Shown: positions 48,411 to 58,379 of the stretch, piece after piece
How positions within the stretch are numbered: the first letter of the stretch is position 1
Layout: the number at the start of each line of letters is the position of its first letter
Source: Gyrodactylus bullatarudis
Lineage: Eukaryota; Platyhelminthes; Monogenea; Gyrodactylidea; Gyrodactylidae
DNA length: 64,000 bases
Assembly: GCA_012064415.1 (NCBI GenBank)
Contig: SSNU01000036.1
Location: 9,509-73,508 of the forward strand
Reading direction: 5' to 3'
Program-made: the position numbers and the translations under genes
Notes under the pieces: generated by a model
What the model saw: the letters and a program-made list of their open reading frames with translations, nothing else
The model's database searches: none
What the model was told of the DNA's origin: nothing

Positions 48411-48590
48411 TAATTGTGATCTGCGCAGATCAACTAGTAAGAAAGACTATCTGACTTTTACTTGCTTCCAGAAGGCACTAACCCTATTGTATAGTCGCTT
48501 TCGGGTTCGGCATCTGGGACCCACCTTGGTTATTTCAGTGATTTTTCTGACATGAAATTGAAACGACCGCATATTTAGGTCGGTTATGCA
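48411..48590 (+). ncRNA. Candidate structured RNA (SL/snRNA-like layout)
   Basis: A GC-richer island. In order: the palindrome TGATCTGCGCAGATCA; CTA then GTAAGAAAG, which reads like a 5' splice site at 48435; a stem-loop with CCAGA (48468-48472) pairing TCTGG (48513-48517) and inside it AACCC pairing GGGTT; GATTTTTCTG near 48540, similar to an Sm-binding site; and a 3' stem-loop CGACC...GGTCG (48564-48583). Such a layout is typical of spliced-leader RNAs and snRNAs, but I recognise no known family, and the 3' part belongs to an inverted repeat (48571-48612 with 48973-49013). Confidence 0.3.
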
Positions 48591-49013
48591 TTAATCTATC
48601 ATGTATCAACGGAAGATTCTTTTTTCCTAATTCAACGATGAAATTTATACCATTTGATTTAAAAAAAACCAAAATTAATTTCCAGTGTTATCCGCCAACA
48701 TTTCATTTCTTGAAAGTCATCTGAATTCTAAAGCTTACTTGTGAAGGGATTGAGTTTGACTCTCTCCCCTCTTGGTGCAGAGTTTAGAGAGTAATAATGA
48801 CACTATTCTATTATGTTCAAGCTCTCTCCTTCAACTTCTTAAGTTAGTTTTTGTACCTCCAACTGTTCAGATTACAAAAGGATTCTCAAGGAAATAAAAT
48901 TAGAAACTGTTTCTTTATAAATTTTATCGAGAAAAACTTTAAATTGTCATATTAGAACCTGTTGCTGTGAAACGTTGATACATATGATAGATTAATGCAT
49001 ACCCAACCTATTT
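48571..49013. repeat. Inverted repeat of ~41 bp arms
   Basis: ATGCATTAATCTATC with ATGTATCAACG (48588-48611) returns inverted at 48973-49005 with a 2-bp insertion and a few changes. The spacer of about 360 bp shows no gene. Confidence 0.65.
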
Positions 49014-49094
49014 TTCTTTGATCTGTTATATCAATTCAATTCATTTTCCAATCAAATTTGGAATTAAAATTGACAAAAATTTTCCGAATAAGTC

Positions 49095-49510
49095 CTAGTA
49101 AGGCTAGTTGACAGGAAGATGAGAATTTACTTTTTTTACAAGGAACTCAATATTTTTCTCCGGAAAGTCAGGAAAAAATCTATTTTTGGAATTCCATAAT
49201 AAAATGAGGCATCAAGTTTTGGAAAGGAATCTACTGTTTTCAAGAAAAAGTTAAACTTTTGGATCATTCCCTTTTGTGATAATCAATAAATTTAAATTTT
49301 CCGATTTCACACCATAATGACGAATTTCTGCAGCCGAATTTGAGTTCCTCGTCTAATGCTGATCTCACATATTTGCATTCAACTGTTTTGAATCTTTGAA
49401 ATCGATAAAAATTTAGGATTCGAAAGTTGAAAAAGGGGAAATTTGGTGAATTTTCGAAATTCTAATTTTGGTCAGATTGAATTTTTTCAGAAATTTTTGT
49501 AAAAATGATT
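49095..49510 (+). repeat. Dispersed repeat E, copy 2
   Basis: GCTAGTTGACAGGAAGATGA and AATATTTTTCTCCGGA match the copy at 34185 onwards in DIP2 intron 8. Confidence 0.55.
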
Positions 49511-49514
49511 GTAG

Positions 49515-51700
49515 TTATAGAAAAATAGGAAACAAAATGATATAATGAGATCAAAATATAGAAAAATTACAAAATTCTGAAAATTAAATTACAAGTCGTA
49601 ATGTAATCAACAAATCAGAATAAAATTTGTACATAGATTATTGAATTAATTTAGATTTTTTCATGATTCTACAGTCGTTTTAACACAACTATTTTTATTT
49701 AAGGACTTATATTTGTCACCGTAAATACACCGTAATACTGTAATATTTATGCTTATATGCTTACTCACGTAAGTAAGCATACAGTAAGCATATATTGGTT
49801 CATTTTTGGGCTTTCTTTCAAGTTTAGCAGATAGTGATCAGGGGTTTGCACATTTGAATTCTACAGATATGATACTTTCTAGAAAAAAAATTAATTTTTT
49901 CGAAAAAATCAAGTTTGACGAATGATAGGGCTGATTATTGCGTATTCCAGGCGATTAATACATTTCTTATCGAATGAGTGGTAGACGAACTTTTTTCTGT
50001 TTTATTTACAGAAATCCATAATCTTCAGGGTCTTCATGATCTAAAATATCTATGTGAAAATTAAGTAATTTATAAACTATTCTTACTACCTCAAGTCCAG
50101 AGAGGAGACATTTTTATTCCTCTCTTTTGTGATTATCAATACTGTAGTAAAGCATTATCTATTATTTTCATAAAATACCTTCTCTAAGCTAATAAATTCA
50201 CGCGCGCTCTCTGAAAGAGAAGTCTAGAAATTAATTCATTCAACTGTCACAGTATTCCATCAAAGTAAGTGCTATTATCCCAAGTTAAGCCGCCATTGAA
50301 ATGATTTATTAACCACAAACATCCGGTCCACTCGAGATACATTATCTGATTTATATGTGGCGTCCTTAATAAGAACACGGATAGCACAATTTCAAGTTCA
50401 AGCAAAAGACTATAAATGAATAAAAACTTGTGTCCCAAAAATCCCTCAGAGGCTAGCTCACTTTTAAAACTAATTTCATTTATTCTCGTAGTAAAATTCA
50501 TTGAGAAACTGTTGGCGCGATTTTGAAAAGTTTCCACCTTATAAAAATGAATCTGCCTAAAAATCGAAAATTAATAAAAATAAATATATATATCTTGAAT
50601 ATATCAAAAGATTTGTTTCCAGAAAGAAATAACGCTGCTAGCTCTCAGTGACCTTAAAAATGCACAAATTTCCAGGGTTTTCAATCATTCCCCTTAAATA
50701 ATAAGCAATAAACATGCTCTGTATTAAACATTGTGAGAGACAAAAGAAACCTTGTTTTTTCAGAGGATAAAGCTTCAACACATACAGTTCTAACCAATTT
50801 TGTGTACATTTGTCCTTATAAGAGATGGAATATTCTCTCTCTGTTTTTGACCTTGGCCTTATAAAAAGATGTATTCATTATACAAGGTAATAGTAACTGA
50901 CATAAAAGAACACATTCTATAAATTGTGCAATGTATAAAGTAAATAAATATCCTAGCTGGGAGGACGAGGGGGGATAGGAGGTAACATTTCTCTTTATTT
51001 TATTCCTACATTGATTTACATCATAACCAGTTATCGATGCACACATACAAAACAATGTGTGTAGTAGAAGTACAATCATTCATAAAAACTTTAGAATGAG
51101 ATAGAGTAAGTAAGTGAAACAGGATAACACAAAGCTTTGTGTGTAAGAAAGAGAAGGGGAGCATTTTGCACACTTTATAGGTATTTGGCACGCACCAAAA
51201 ATAAGGAAAAACCTCGTCATCATTGAATGTGTTTGGTGAAAGATCGATTGAATTCTCCCATTTTCTTTTTTCTAACCCCTCTCTATTTCAAGTACATCTT
51301 CAACCTACTGTATACCTAGAATGTATTTTTTTTATCATCATAAAAATCATAATGAATGTGGGAGCTGAAAAGAAAAGAAAGATGATGAGGGGTAGGGTGG
51401 CGTGAAGGGATACACAGAGGGGGTTGAAAAAACACATTCCCTTTTTATTATCCTATTATTTTTATTTCGCACGTGTGTATGCACCGAAGAATGTTTGTAT
51501 GTTATGCGATAGAAACTTTGAATAGGTGCGCACGTATCCTTGATGTATACTTTTTGTATATTATGTAGGGGATAGCACAAAATGATAGGGAAATTTTGTG
51601 TGGATTTTATTTCTTGTAGGTGTATCAGGGGATGGAGGAAAACAGGGTTTCTCGTGCGTCAATGCATCCTAAACTAACTATGATTGGCTATCCTGGTAGG
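49515..51700. other. Stretch without a supported gene
   Basis: Holds an inverted repeat-F copy (about 49880-49990) and motif C at 50487-50520. The minus frame 50816-51079 begins with a hydrophobic, signal-like segment (MIVLLLHTLFCMCASITG) but has no relative and no splice context. 51200-51620 is richer in G and contains purine runs. Confidence 0.45.
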
Positions 51701-51716
51701 GTTTATTACACATGAG

Positions 51717-51995
51717 TCAAGATAAATCCCAGATTTTCTCATATTTATGGCCAGTCTTCCGAGAAAGTAAGCCATTGTCAGTTTCAGAACGACGGTGAAC
51801 AGTCAGAAGAAATCTTGCCAGGAAAATTGTACAAGTTTCTTCTTTTAAAGTTAGATTGTACCTCGTTACATTTCCCATACCTAGTATTTCAATATGAAGT
51901 TTTATCGTATGGAATGTGGCGAAGTATGGTCTTAGACTTGTACAAGCATCAAATACATGAAAGGATACTCGGAAAAAAGTCAAATTAGTATCCAA
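51717..51995 (-). CDS. Hypothetical 92-codon ORF
   Basis: Not recognised. The composition (ETCTIFLARFLLTVHRRSET) is more protein-like than neighbouring frames, but no domain, splice site pairing or start context supports it strongly. It could be part of an unrecognised exon or chance. Confidence 0.2.
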   Translation of the reverse strand: MDTNLTFFRVSFHVFDACTSLRPYFATFHTIKLHIEILGMGNVTRYNLTLKEETCTIFLARFLLTVHRRSETDNGLLSRKTGHKYEKIWDLS

Positions 51996-52784
51996 AACGG
52001 TATGCTACAATAATTAGAAAACCCAATTTCCAGTTTGAAGAAATGCATTGGTTTTTCTCGCAATGATTTGATGTTTCAAATATGCCTTATAGACACCTAA
52101 GGGTTTGAATTCATCTCACTTTTGCCAGTTTAACTACATGTTATTTGACACCACTGGTTAATGACCAGATTTATTCGGAAAAATTTTTTTTCAAAAAACT
52201 CTAATGGAGAATGAATCAAACCAAAAATAATACTTCATTTTAGATTGGGAGCTACAAACCGAGATGATAAGAGAGCAAGATGGAACAAATTGTTCCGAGC
52301 AATGACGTCTTTTTGGAAAATTTTACCATTTGCAATTTGATAATAAACTATTTTCTCTCATACATTTTTCTTGCATACATTTCTCAGAAATGACCTAGAA
52401 CAAGAAAATAACTGCGCATTTTATGAATTGATTTTTATCGACTTCAAAAATTCTAAAGTAAAGATACGACTTCAGTTAAGTTTATAATATAAACGAATTT
52501 TATAACTGGGCATTTTAAGAGATAAATTCAAAGCAATTTGAGGTCTTATTTGAGATTGAGGTCTTCAGGATTTCTAATTTATTATTTTGAAATTTTCAAG
52601 GTTCCCTAAAACTAAATAAATATGAAATATAATTTAAAGTTAAAAAAATTGGTATGATATTGTCAGAATGTGATAACAAAAATATTATATGCACAAAATT
52701 TTAGCATTAAAATATTTACAATATGAATGTTTGATTTACAAGAATTGAAGGATTTAATTTAAACCATTTAAATTAATCACAGAA

Positions 52785-53063
52785 TTATGCGATATTGAAC
52801 TCAGCAAGCATATTAGGATAAAAATCTCCATTGTCTGCCAGCCGACATTGTTCGACTAGCTTGTCGATATCAGCAATCATTTTAAGAACTGTGATCTCCC
52901 TCTGTCTAACACTTTCAGCCAGATATTGAATTCTGAGAGCTTTGCGTTTACGACAGTCTCTGGCACTTTCTGAGCTTCTTGAAGGTATCATCAAAATATT
53001 AATGTATGATTTAAATTGATAATTTATCAATGATAAAAGAGTAAAAGAATTATTGATTATCAA
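52785..53063 (-). CDS. CREBL2 / REPTOR-BP-like bZIP transcription factor
   Basis: The basic region PSRSSESARDCRKRKALRIQ followed by YLAESVRQREITVLKMIADI matches CREBL2-type bZIP proteins (SARECRARKKLRYQYLEEL). The short tail with CRLADNGDFYPNM parallels the C-terminal segment after their zipper. In animals such proteins regulate metabolic gene expression as dimers. The frame can start at 53063 (92 residues) or, more likely, at the Met at 52991 (68 residues), directly before the basic region; the Lys/Arg-rich lead of vertebrate CREBL2 is absent or on an unseen exon. It lies head-to-head with ABHD17. Confidence 0.75.
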   Translation of the reverse strand: MIINNSFTLLSLINYQFKSYINILMIPSRSSESARDCRKRKALRIQYLAESVRQREITVLKMIADIDKLVEQCRLADNGDFYPNMLAEFNIA

Positions 53064-53196
53064 TAATTTTCAAATGGAAGTTATTATTTAAAGTAGCGGA
53101 TAAATTTATAAAATTTGTTTGTGTTCATAAATAATGCACGAGTTTAAATGAGTTCTATCAAATCAGAATTATTTTATTTATAATTTCCCTGTAGAA
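53064..53196. promoter_or_regulatory. Divergent promoter region, CREBL2-like / ABHD17
   Basis: 133-205 bp between start codons, depending on the bZIP start. It ends in TTTCCCTGTAG, an acceptor-like site two bases before the ABHD17 ATG. Confidence 0.4.
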
Positions 53197-54099
53197 ATGG
53201 AAGATAACTTCAAAGTTCTTAAAGAACTTTGTCATCTTCTCTGCTGTCCCCCAAAATTAAGTCATATTGTTGCAAAAATATCCTTCTTTCCACCAGAACC
53301 AACATATGCCTTTACACAGCCAGCAAATAGCTTAGAAACCCTAATCACCAAGAAAAACTTTGATCTCAACCCAGCAATATTCCGAGCATTCTATGTATAT
53401 ACAAAAGAAAAATCTCAAATTGCCTGTACACTAATTAAGGCTAATCCAAATTCAGATTCAACATTCACAATTTTGTATAGTCATGGAAACGCTGTTGATA
53501 TTGGATTATTATTATTTCCCATGGAAGATTTTGCTCGGCAATATAATGTGGATGTTCTGGTCTATGATTACAGCGGATATGGAATATCTACAGGGAAAAC
53601 ACTCGAAAAGAATCTTTACAGTGACTCAGAAGCTGTCTTTAACTACATGACTAGTACAATGAAGTTGAACAGTAACAATATAATTTTGTATGGCCAGAGT
53701 ATTGGTACTGTTCCAACAGTTAGACTTGCGACAAAGTATAAGTGTGCTGCAATGATACTGCATAGTCCCCTTGAATCGGGTCTTAAAGTCTTGTGTCCAG
53801 ACTCGAATATTTATCTTTTATGCGATCCCTTTAGGAATATCGATCGTATTAGTAAAGTTCAATGTTATGGACTGATCATTCATGGTGAACAGGATGACAT
53901 CATTCCTATTATTCACGGAAAGAACTTGTACGAAAAGTTAAAGTTCAAACTTCAACCTTTGTGGGTTGAAGACGGCAAACATAACGATATTGAACCAAAG
54001 CCAGAATACAAAAAACGGTGAGCTACTCTGATTATTACTTTTTCTAATTTTGGCATCTAATAAAGAATTTATTATTATAGGTTTCTTAGCTCTCAATAG
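53197..54099 (+). CDS. ABHD17: ABHD17-type alpha/beta hydrolase (depalmitoylase), two exons
   Basis: Exons 53197-54017 and 54081-54099; 279 residues, near the family's 290-330. ABHD17 enzymes remove palmitate from membrane proteins such as Ras and PSD-95. Visible: an N-terminal Cys cluster (Cys12, Cys16, Cys17 in LCHLLCCPPK), which in the family is palmitoylated for membrane anchoring; FFPPEPTY; the oxyanion-side motif YSHGNAVDIG; DYSGYGISTG; the nucleophile elbow LYGQSIGTVPT (Ser168); Asp233 in HGEQDDIIP; and His262 in DGKHNDIE. The 63-bp intron joins CG|G to give RFLSSQ and a stop. The start ATG follows an acceptor-like TGTAG by two bases, suggesting a 5' untranslated intron or trans-splicing. 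Confidence 0.92.
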
Positions 54100-54960
54100 A
54101 GTAGTAATAATTTTCAATTGAAAAAAATTTACATCAAAGCTGATCTTTCGTTAATCGTTAATTAAGGAATAAGCCACTGTCTCAGGAATTTTAAAATTCA
54201 TATTGTTTGGAGAAAATAAGAGAAAAAACGTTATGAATTTATTTTTAGCAGTGTATTATTGATCTTTGGTTATTCTTACTTACTTCTCAGGTTATCTATT
54301 CTTGAAATATTTTCAATTTTGATAAATATCCATCTGTAAGGTCATTATGGAGTGTATTTCTCTATCTTATAAGAGAAGTCTGGTCGAATAAAAGCTTAAA
54401 TCTTTGAGACTCATTTGCATAATTTGATATAAATTCATCTCTGACTCGAGACATCATCGTGAATTTATTATTAGGGGTCTAAATCTAACATTTTTCAGTA
54501 GTAAATAAAATCCAGAAATAACCTATAAATATCATCTTCTGTACAGACTCTGTCCAGCCATTGTAGTAAAATTCATTGAAAATTTATTGGCGTTCATTTT
54601 GAAATCGCCATGTTCAATTGATATTTAACGCACATTCTTATTAAACTTTTACCAGATTCTCTTAGCTATTTTAATAATTAAAAAAAAATCTAGTGTATTT
54701 ATATGAAAATAATTTTTAAATACATAGCTAAATAAGATTTAAGATAATTGTTAGTTTCTGGAACAAAAATTAATTTTTTCACACGCTAATAGACAGTAGT
54801 AATAATTATTTGGCACTTGTTATTAAAATCATTAAAAAATGATTTACAGACCAAACTTTTTGTCTTGTATCAAAGTTCATATTCCTTTAGCTACAAAGGT
54901 GAAAATTTTCAGTTTATTGCGAGAAATCTATGACACAAGTTTTTAATTAGATAAAAATAT
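54100..54960. other. Gene-free stretch between ABHD17 and the Penelope-like element
   Basis: ABHD17 3' region, with a candidate AATAAA near 54389. Motif C (GTAGTAAAATTCATTGAAAA, then TTGGCG) lies at 54563-54595. Confidence 0.5.
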
Positions 54961-57480
54961 ACGTACATTTTCATATACGTCCGGATAGTTGGAAATATTC
55001 ATCAATTAAAATTATAACAAAAGAATTATATTCAAAGAGATATGTACATTTCGCCAGGTCTCGTCAGTCTCAATTCCTGGTTCAATATTTAATAAAATTG
55101 TTTTAATGAATTGTTTTGAATGAAAATTGTAAAAAAATTTTTCTTGAGCAATTCCAATTGATGAAAAACCAAAAAACTTTTCTAGTAGGTAGAAAAGAAA
55201 AATTAAAAATCAATTGGGCCATGGTAGTTCTAAATTGTGTGTATAGTTCTTTTGGATACATAGACTTGGATCTTCCTTCATGATATAAAATTTCTCTCTG
55301 ATTTTAAGGTCCATACTTTGATCGCTTGAATTCTTACAAATTATCTTGAAATTGCTTTCATTCGCCTCGCAACCGCACCTAACAATGTGTTTCTTAATTG
55401 ATGAACTATTCTTGCTCAGATGTTCATTGATCCTTATCCCTAACCTTCTCTGTGTTCGTCCTATATACCTAGCTCCACATGATGCCTGAAAGCAGTAAAT
55501 GAGATTTGACTGTTCCGATTCGTTCAGCTTATCTTTAAGTTGAAATTTGAAGAGACTTGTGGTCTTGTATACAACCTTCAATTGTATATCATTATAATGT
55601 TCATTTACAAGCAAATTCAATTTTCTTCTTAGTTCATAGCTGAACCCATCTCCTTTAAAGTTTAATTTTATGAAAATAGGAATAGCTCCTTCAATTTGTT
55701 CTTCTTCTGTTTGTTGAGTTGCTTCATCTTCTAAAGCTTTCTCTATGTATTTCTGAACAAATCTTTCAGGGTATCCATTTTCTTTCAGTCTTTTTCGGAT
55801 TTCATTAATCTCATTCAATACTTCTTCTTCACTGACTATTCTCTTGGTCCTTTTCACAAGTCCTATTATTAATCCTGATTTATAACTCTTTGGACAAAAA
55901 CTCGAGAAATGTAAATACTTTCCTGTGTCTGTTTTCTTCCTATGTATGGTTCTCTCTATACTCCCATCTGGTTTCCTTGTCAACTTTACATCTAAGAAAC
56001 TTATCGAACCTTCTATTTCTTGTTCCTTCGTGAATTTGATGTTCGGATGTATCAAGTTCATTTCACTGAAGAATTCGTCGGTGGAAGCTTCTTGTTTCAT
56101 GACAATGAACGTATCATCTACATATCTAACATACAAATCTGTGTATCCCTCTATTAAATTTTCCATTCTATTCTTCTCCAAGTATCCTAAGAAAATATCT
56201 GCTAACAACGGACTAAGTGGAGATCCCATTGCTATCCCGTCTTTTTGGATGTACACCTGATCTTGGAATGATAACGGTACGTTGGTGCAGCAAATTCTTA
56301 ATATCTTGACTATTTCTTCTCCACTTAATTCGAAATTGTCCCTATTTTCGTTGACATATGTGCCAATGATATTTAATGTCTCTTCTATCGGAATGTTTGG
56401 GAACAACGCATTGATATCTAGTGATATCATTTCTCTGGATCCTACCTGGTAATCTTTAACCTTTTCCACGAATTGGAATACATCTTTCACTATATATCGA
56501 TTGAAATGGCTATGAATTGGCTTCAGAATATCTAATAACCATTTTGCTAAATTGTGCTGCGGACTCGCTGACATATCCAAGATTGGTCTCATAGGTAGAA
56601 TATCCGGAATATTTTCGCGATCTATTTTGTGTGTTTTAGGTAAGAAATAAAGTCTTGACAGCATCGAGTTCTTTCTCAAGATTTTTTCTTTTAATCTCGC
56701 ATCTATTAAGCCTTTCCTATATAATTCTAATGTCGATTTTTCTATTTCTTTTTCTTCTTCTTTCATCTTATACTCATTTCTTAATATTTCTTTTCTTTCA
56801 AATTTATCACCATCCGAAAGAAAATCCAAACCTGTTCTTATATAATCTTCTTTCTTCATAATAACTAATCCTGTTCCTTTATCTGGTCGAGCAATGATTA
56901 GTTCCCTATTATTTGTCAATTCTTTTAGTCCCTCAAAGTGTTCTCTTCTAAGTTTCTTATGTAATGTTTTCTTCTTTCTATAACTTTTGTAAATGCTCAT
57001 CAATCCTATCTTAAAATCTTCTATATCTGTTCCCTCCTTCAATTTATTACTTTCTTTCAGATCATACGCTAATTTTTCAAAGTCAGCTCTATCTTCTGTC
57101 TTTTTAGATTTCTTCGGTACACAGAAGTTTGGACCTAATGACAAGACTTCTTTTTGAACTTGCGTTAGTTCTATGTTTGCATAATTGAAGATACCTTTTT
57201 CGAAGTGATTGATCTCTTCTTCATCTGTAAGCTTCTTAAGACTTCTGAACTTTTTTTCCCTTATTTTGTGTGCCTCTTCCATTAGAAATATGCCTATCTC
57301 TTCATCCAGCCTTTCATCGATAATAAAATTCATTTTAATGGCGAATAAATTCTCATAAAATCCTGCTATTTTTAACTCCTGTGTTTCTACTTTGGTAGTG
57401 AATGAAAGCTTTATGTATTCATATTTTAAGTATTTAAGTTTCCACAAAACGTTCAAAATTATCTTTTTTCATGTCTCATG
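54960..57480 (-). mobile_element. Penelope-like retroelement, near full length
   Basis: Covers the intact RT/GIY-YIG ORF plus a 3' region that contains CTGACGA (55062-55068, minus) and GAAA (55050-55053), the hammerhead-type core. The CCAGG/CCTGG pair flanks it, and the tail GGACGTATATGAAAATGTAC (near 54970) is shared with fragments at 16.0, 24.5 and 42.7 kb. The 5' border is not visible; no target-site duplication was identified. Confidence 0.8.
55210..57456 (-). CDS. Penelope-like reverse transcriptase with GIY-YIG endonuclease, 748 codons
   Basis: An uninterrupted frame. Residues about 188-200 (ARPDKGTGLVIM) are the N-terminal Penelope RT motif. MRPILDMSASPQHNLAKWLL (about 289-308), the first catalytic Asp in SLDINALFPN (about 346), GIAMGSPLSP (about 407-416), YVDD (about 445-448) and FLDVKLTRKPDGS (about 488) complete the reverse transcriptase. 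A linker rich in Glu leads to a GIY-YIG domain (about 652-735) with YCFQASCGARYIGRTQRR, the conserved Arg/Glu-His (RINEHLS) and paired Cys residues. Its C-terminus is shared with the broken copies at 42.3 and 43.5 kb. All key residues are present, so the copy may be active. The first Met is the track start; a later Met at about residue 42 (MNFIIDERLD) is also possible. Confidence 0.92.
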   Translation of the reverse strand: MNVLWKLKYLKYEYIKLSFTTKVETQELKIAGFYENLFAIKMNFIIDERLDEEIGIFLMEEAHKIREKKFRSLKKLTDEEEINHFEKGIFNYANIELTQVQKEVLSLGPNFCVPKKSKKTEDRADFEKLAYDLKESNKLKEGTDIEDFKIGLMSIYKSYRKKKTLHKKLRREHFEGLKELTNNRELIIARPDKGTGLVIMKKEDYIRTGLDFLSDGDKFERKEILRNEYKMKEEEKEIEKSTLELYRKGLIDARLKEKILRKNSMLSRLYFLPKTHKIDRENIPDILPMRPILDMSASPQHNLAKWLLDILKPIHSHFNRYIVKDVFQFVEKVKDYQVGSREMISLDINALFPNIPIEETLNIIGTYVNENRDNFELSGEEIVKILRICCTNVPLSFQDQVYIQKDGIAMGSPLSPLLADIFLGYLEKNRMENLIEGYTDLYVRYVDDTFIVMKQEASTDEFFSEMNLIHPNIKFTKEQEIEGSISFLDVKLTRKPDGSIERTIHRKKTDTGKYLHFSSFCPKSYKSGLIIGLVKRTKRIVSEEEVLNEINEIRKRLKENGYPERFVQKYIEKALEDEATQQTEEEQIEGAIPIFIKLNFKGDGFSYELRRKLNLLVNEHYNDIQLKVVYKTTSLFKFQLKDKLNESEQSNLIYCFQASCGARYIGRTQRRLGIRINEHLSKNSSSIKKHIVRCGCEANESNFKIICKNSSDQSMDLKIREKFYIMKEDPSLCIQKNYTHNLELPWPN

Positions 57481-57711
57481 GTGAGAAAGAAAGAGCTAGA
57501 AAATTCTCATTGAATCTATAGTCTAAGACTAATTTTATCCTACTTTACTTTATCTGATTAGTTTCAAATGTAACATCATGGAAAATATTAACCGGTCAAC
57601 TGATTTACGCAGTTTACTTTTCAAGTTCAATGTGTTAAGCGAAGTAAAGCTTGTGAAATTTTCTTGACTTGTAACTAATAAATCATTGTAAATATCTAAT
57701 AACTTAATACA

Positions 57712-57768
57712 GTTATATATATATTATATTATTATATTATATATATATGTATATATTATTAATAAGAA
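57712..57768. repeat. AT-only low-complexity run
   Basis: About 55 bases of (TA)n/(TTA)n-type sequence with short internal palindromes. Confidence 0.85.
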
Positions 57769-58027
57769 TAGTCCCATGAAGATACACTTGTTCCCGAAGC
57801 TTAATCTAAAAGATACCTTCGATTCATTGAGATAAAATTAAGAGTTGATTGGATAAACTTTTCAAAACTCTCAACTGTAACGTTCACTACCATAAAATTT
57901 ATGGCATACATCTTACTTTTAGTTAATTATCTTGGCCAAGTAACGGGTTGGTATGAATTTTTCCGAAATAAAACAGAGTTGGAACTAGAAATCGAAATAT
58001 ACAAATTCTTCCTTTACTTATTTCAGA

Positions 58028-58367
58028 ATGGACAAATTTTTTATTTCCGATCTCATTCAAATATCAAAGAATCAACAGCCAATATTTGATCCAACAGAGC
58101 CGGTAACAAGCCAGCCAGTTTGGACGCCTAACACACCTAAATCGTGAGTTCTATTGAATTTAATAGATAAATATTTAGAACATTTTTTATGTTCAAGGTA
58201 TGATAGGATAATTAGCCCCAAATTAACACTAGTGTGTTGTATAATTATGGTAGATACAGAATCATTAAAAGTAAATTTCTTCATCTTCTTCTCCCTAAAT
58301 GTTTCATTTTCTCTTGATCTAATAATCTTTTCTGTAGAGTCTAAAAGGATTATTAAAATCGAGTTAA
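58028..58367 (+). CDS. Candidate small multi-exon gene, unknown (~54 residues)
   Basis: ATG at 58028 sits one base after a strong acceptor-like TTACTTATTTCAG. The first exon (58028-58143) reads MDKFFISDLIQISKNQ, then QPIFDPTEPVTSQPVWTPNT, and ends at a GTGAGT donor. A 35-bp intron to TATTTAG (58144-58178), an exon 58179-58197 and a last exon 58338-58367 after TTTTCTGTAG would complete a short protein in frame. The first exon looks genuine; the downstream parts are guesswork, and the gene may continue differently. Confidence 0.3.
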
Positions 58368-58379
58368 GTCTTTTATGAT

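Noticed and set aside
48445..48525. 5S rRNA on the minus strand (GGTTAGTGCC...)
   Set aside because: Only a partial box-C-like word; spacing to any box A and the overall 5S fold do not fit.
48490..48530. tRNA or SRP-RNA gene suggested by GGGTTCGGCATC
   Set aside because: The B-box-like word lacks a matching T-arm stem and no cloverleaf can be drawn. The SRP resemblance is limited to about ten bases and the conserved helix 8 sequence is missing.
55925..56861. Plus-strand hydrophobic ORFs inside the Penelope-like element
   Set aside because: Antisense shadows of the intact reverse transcriptase frame.
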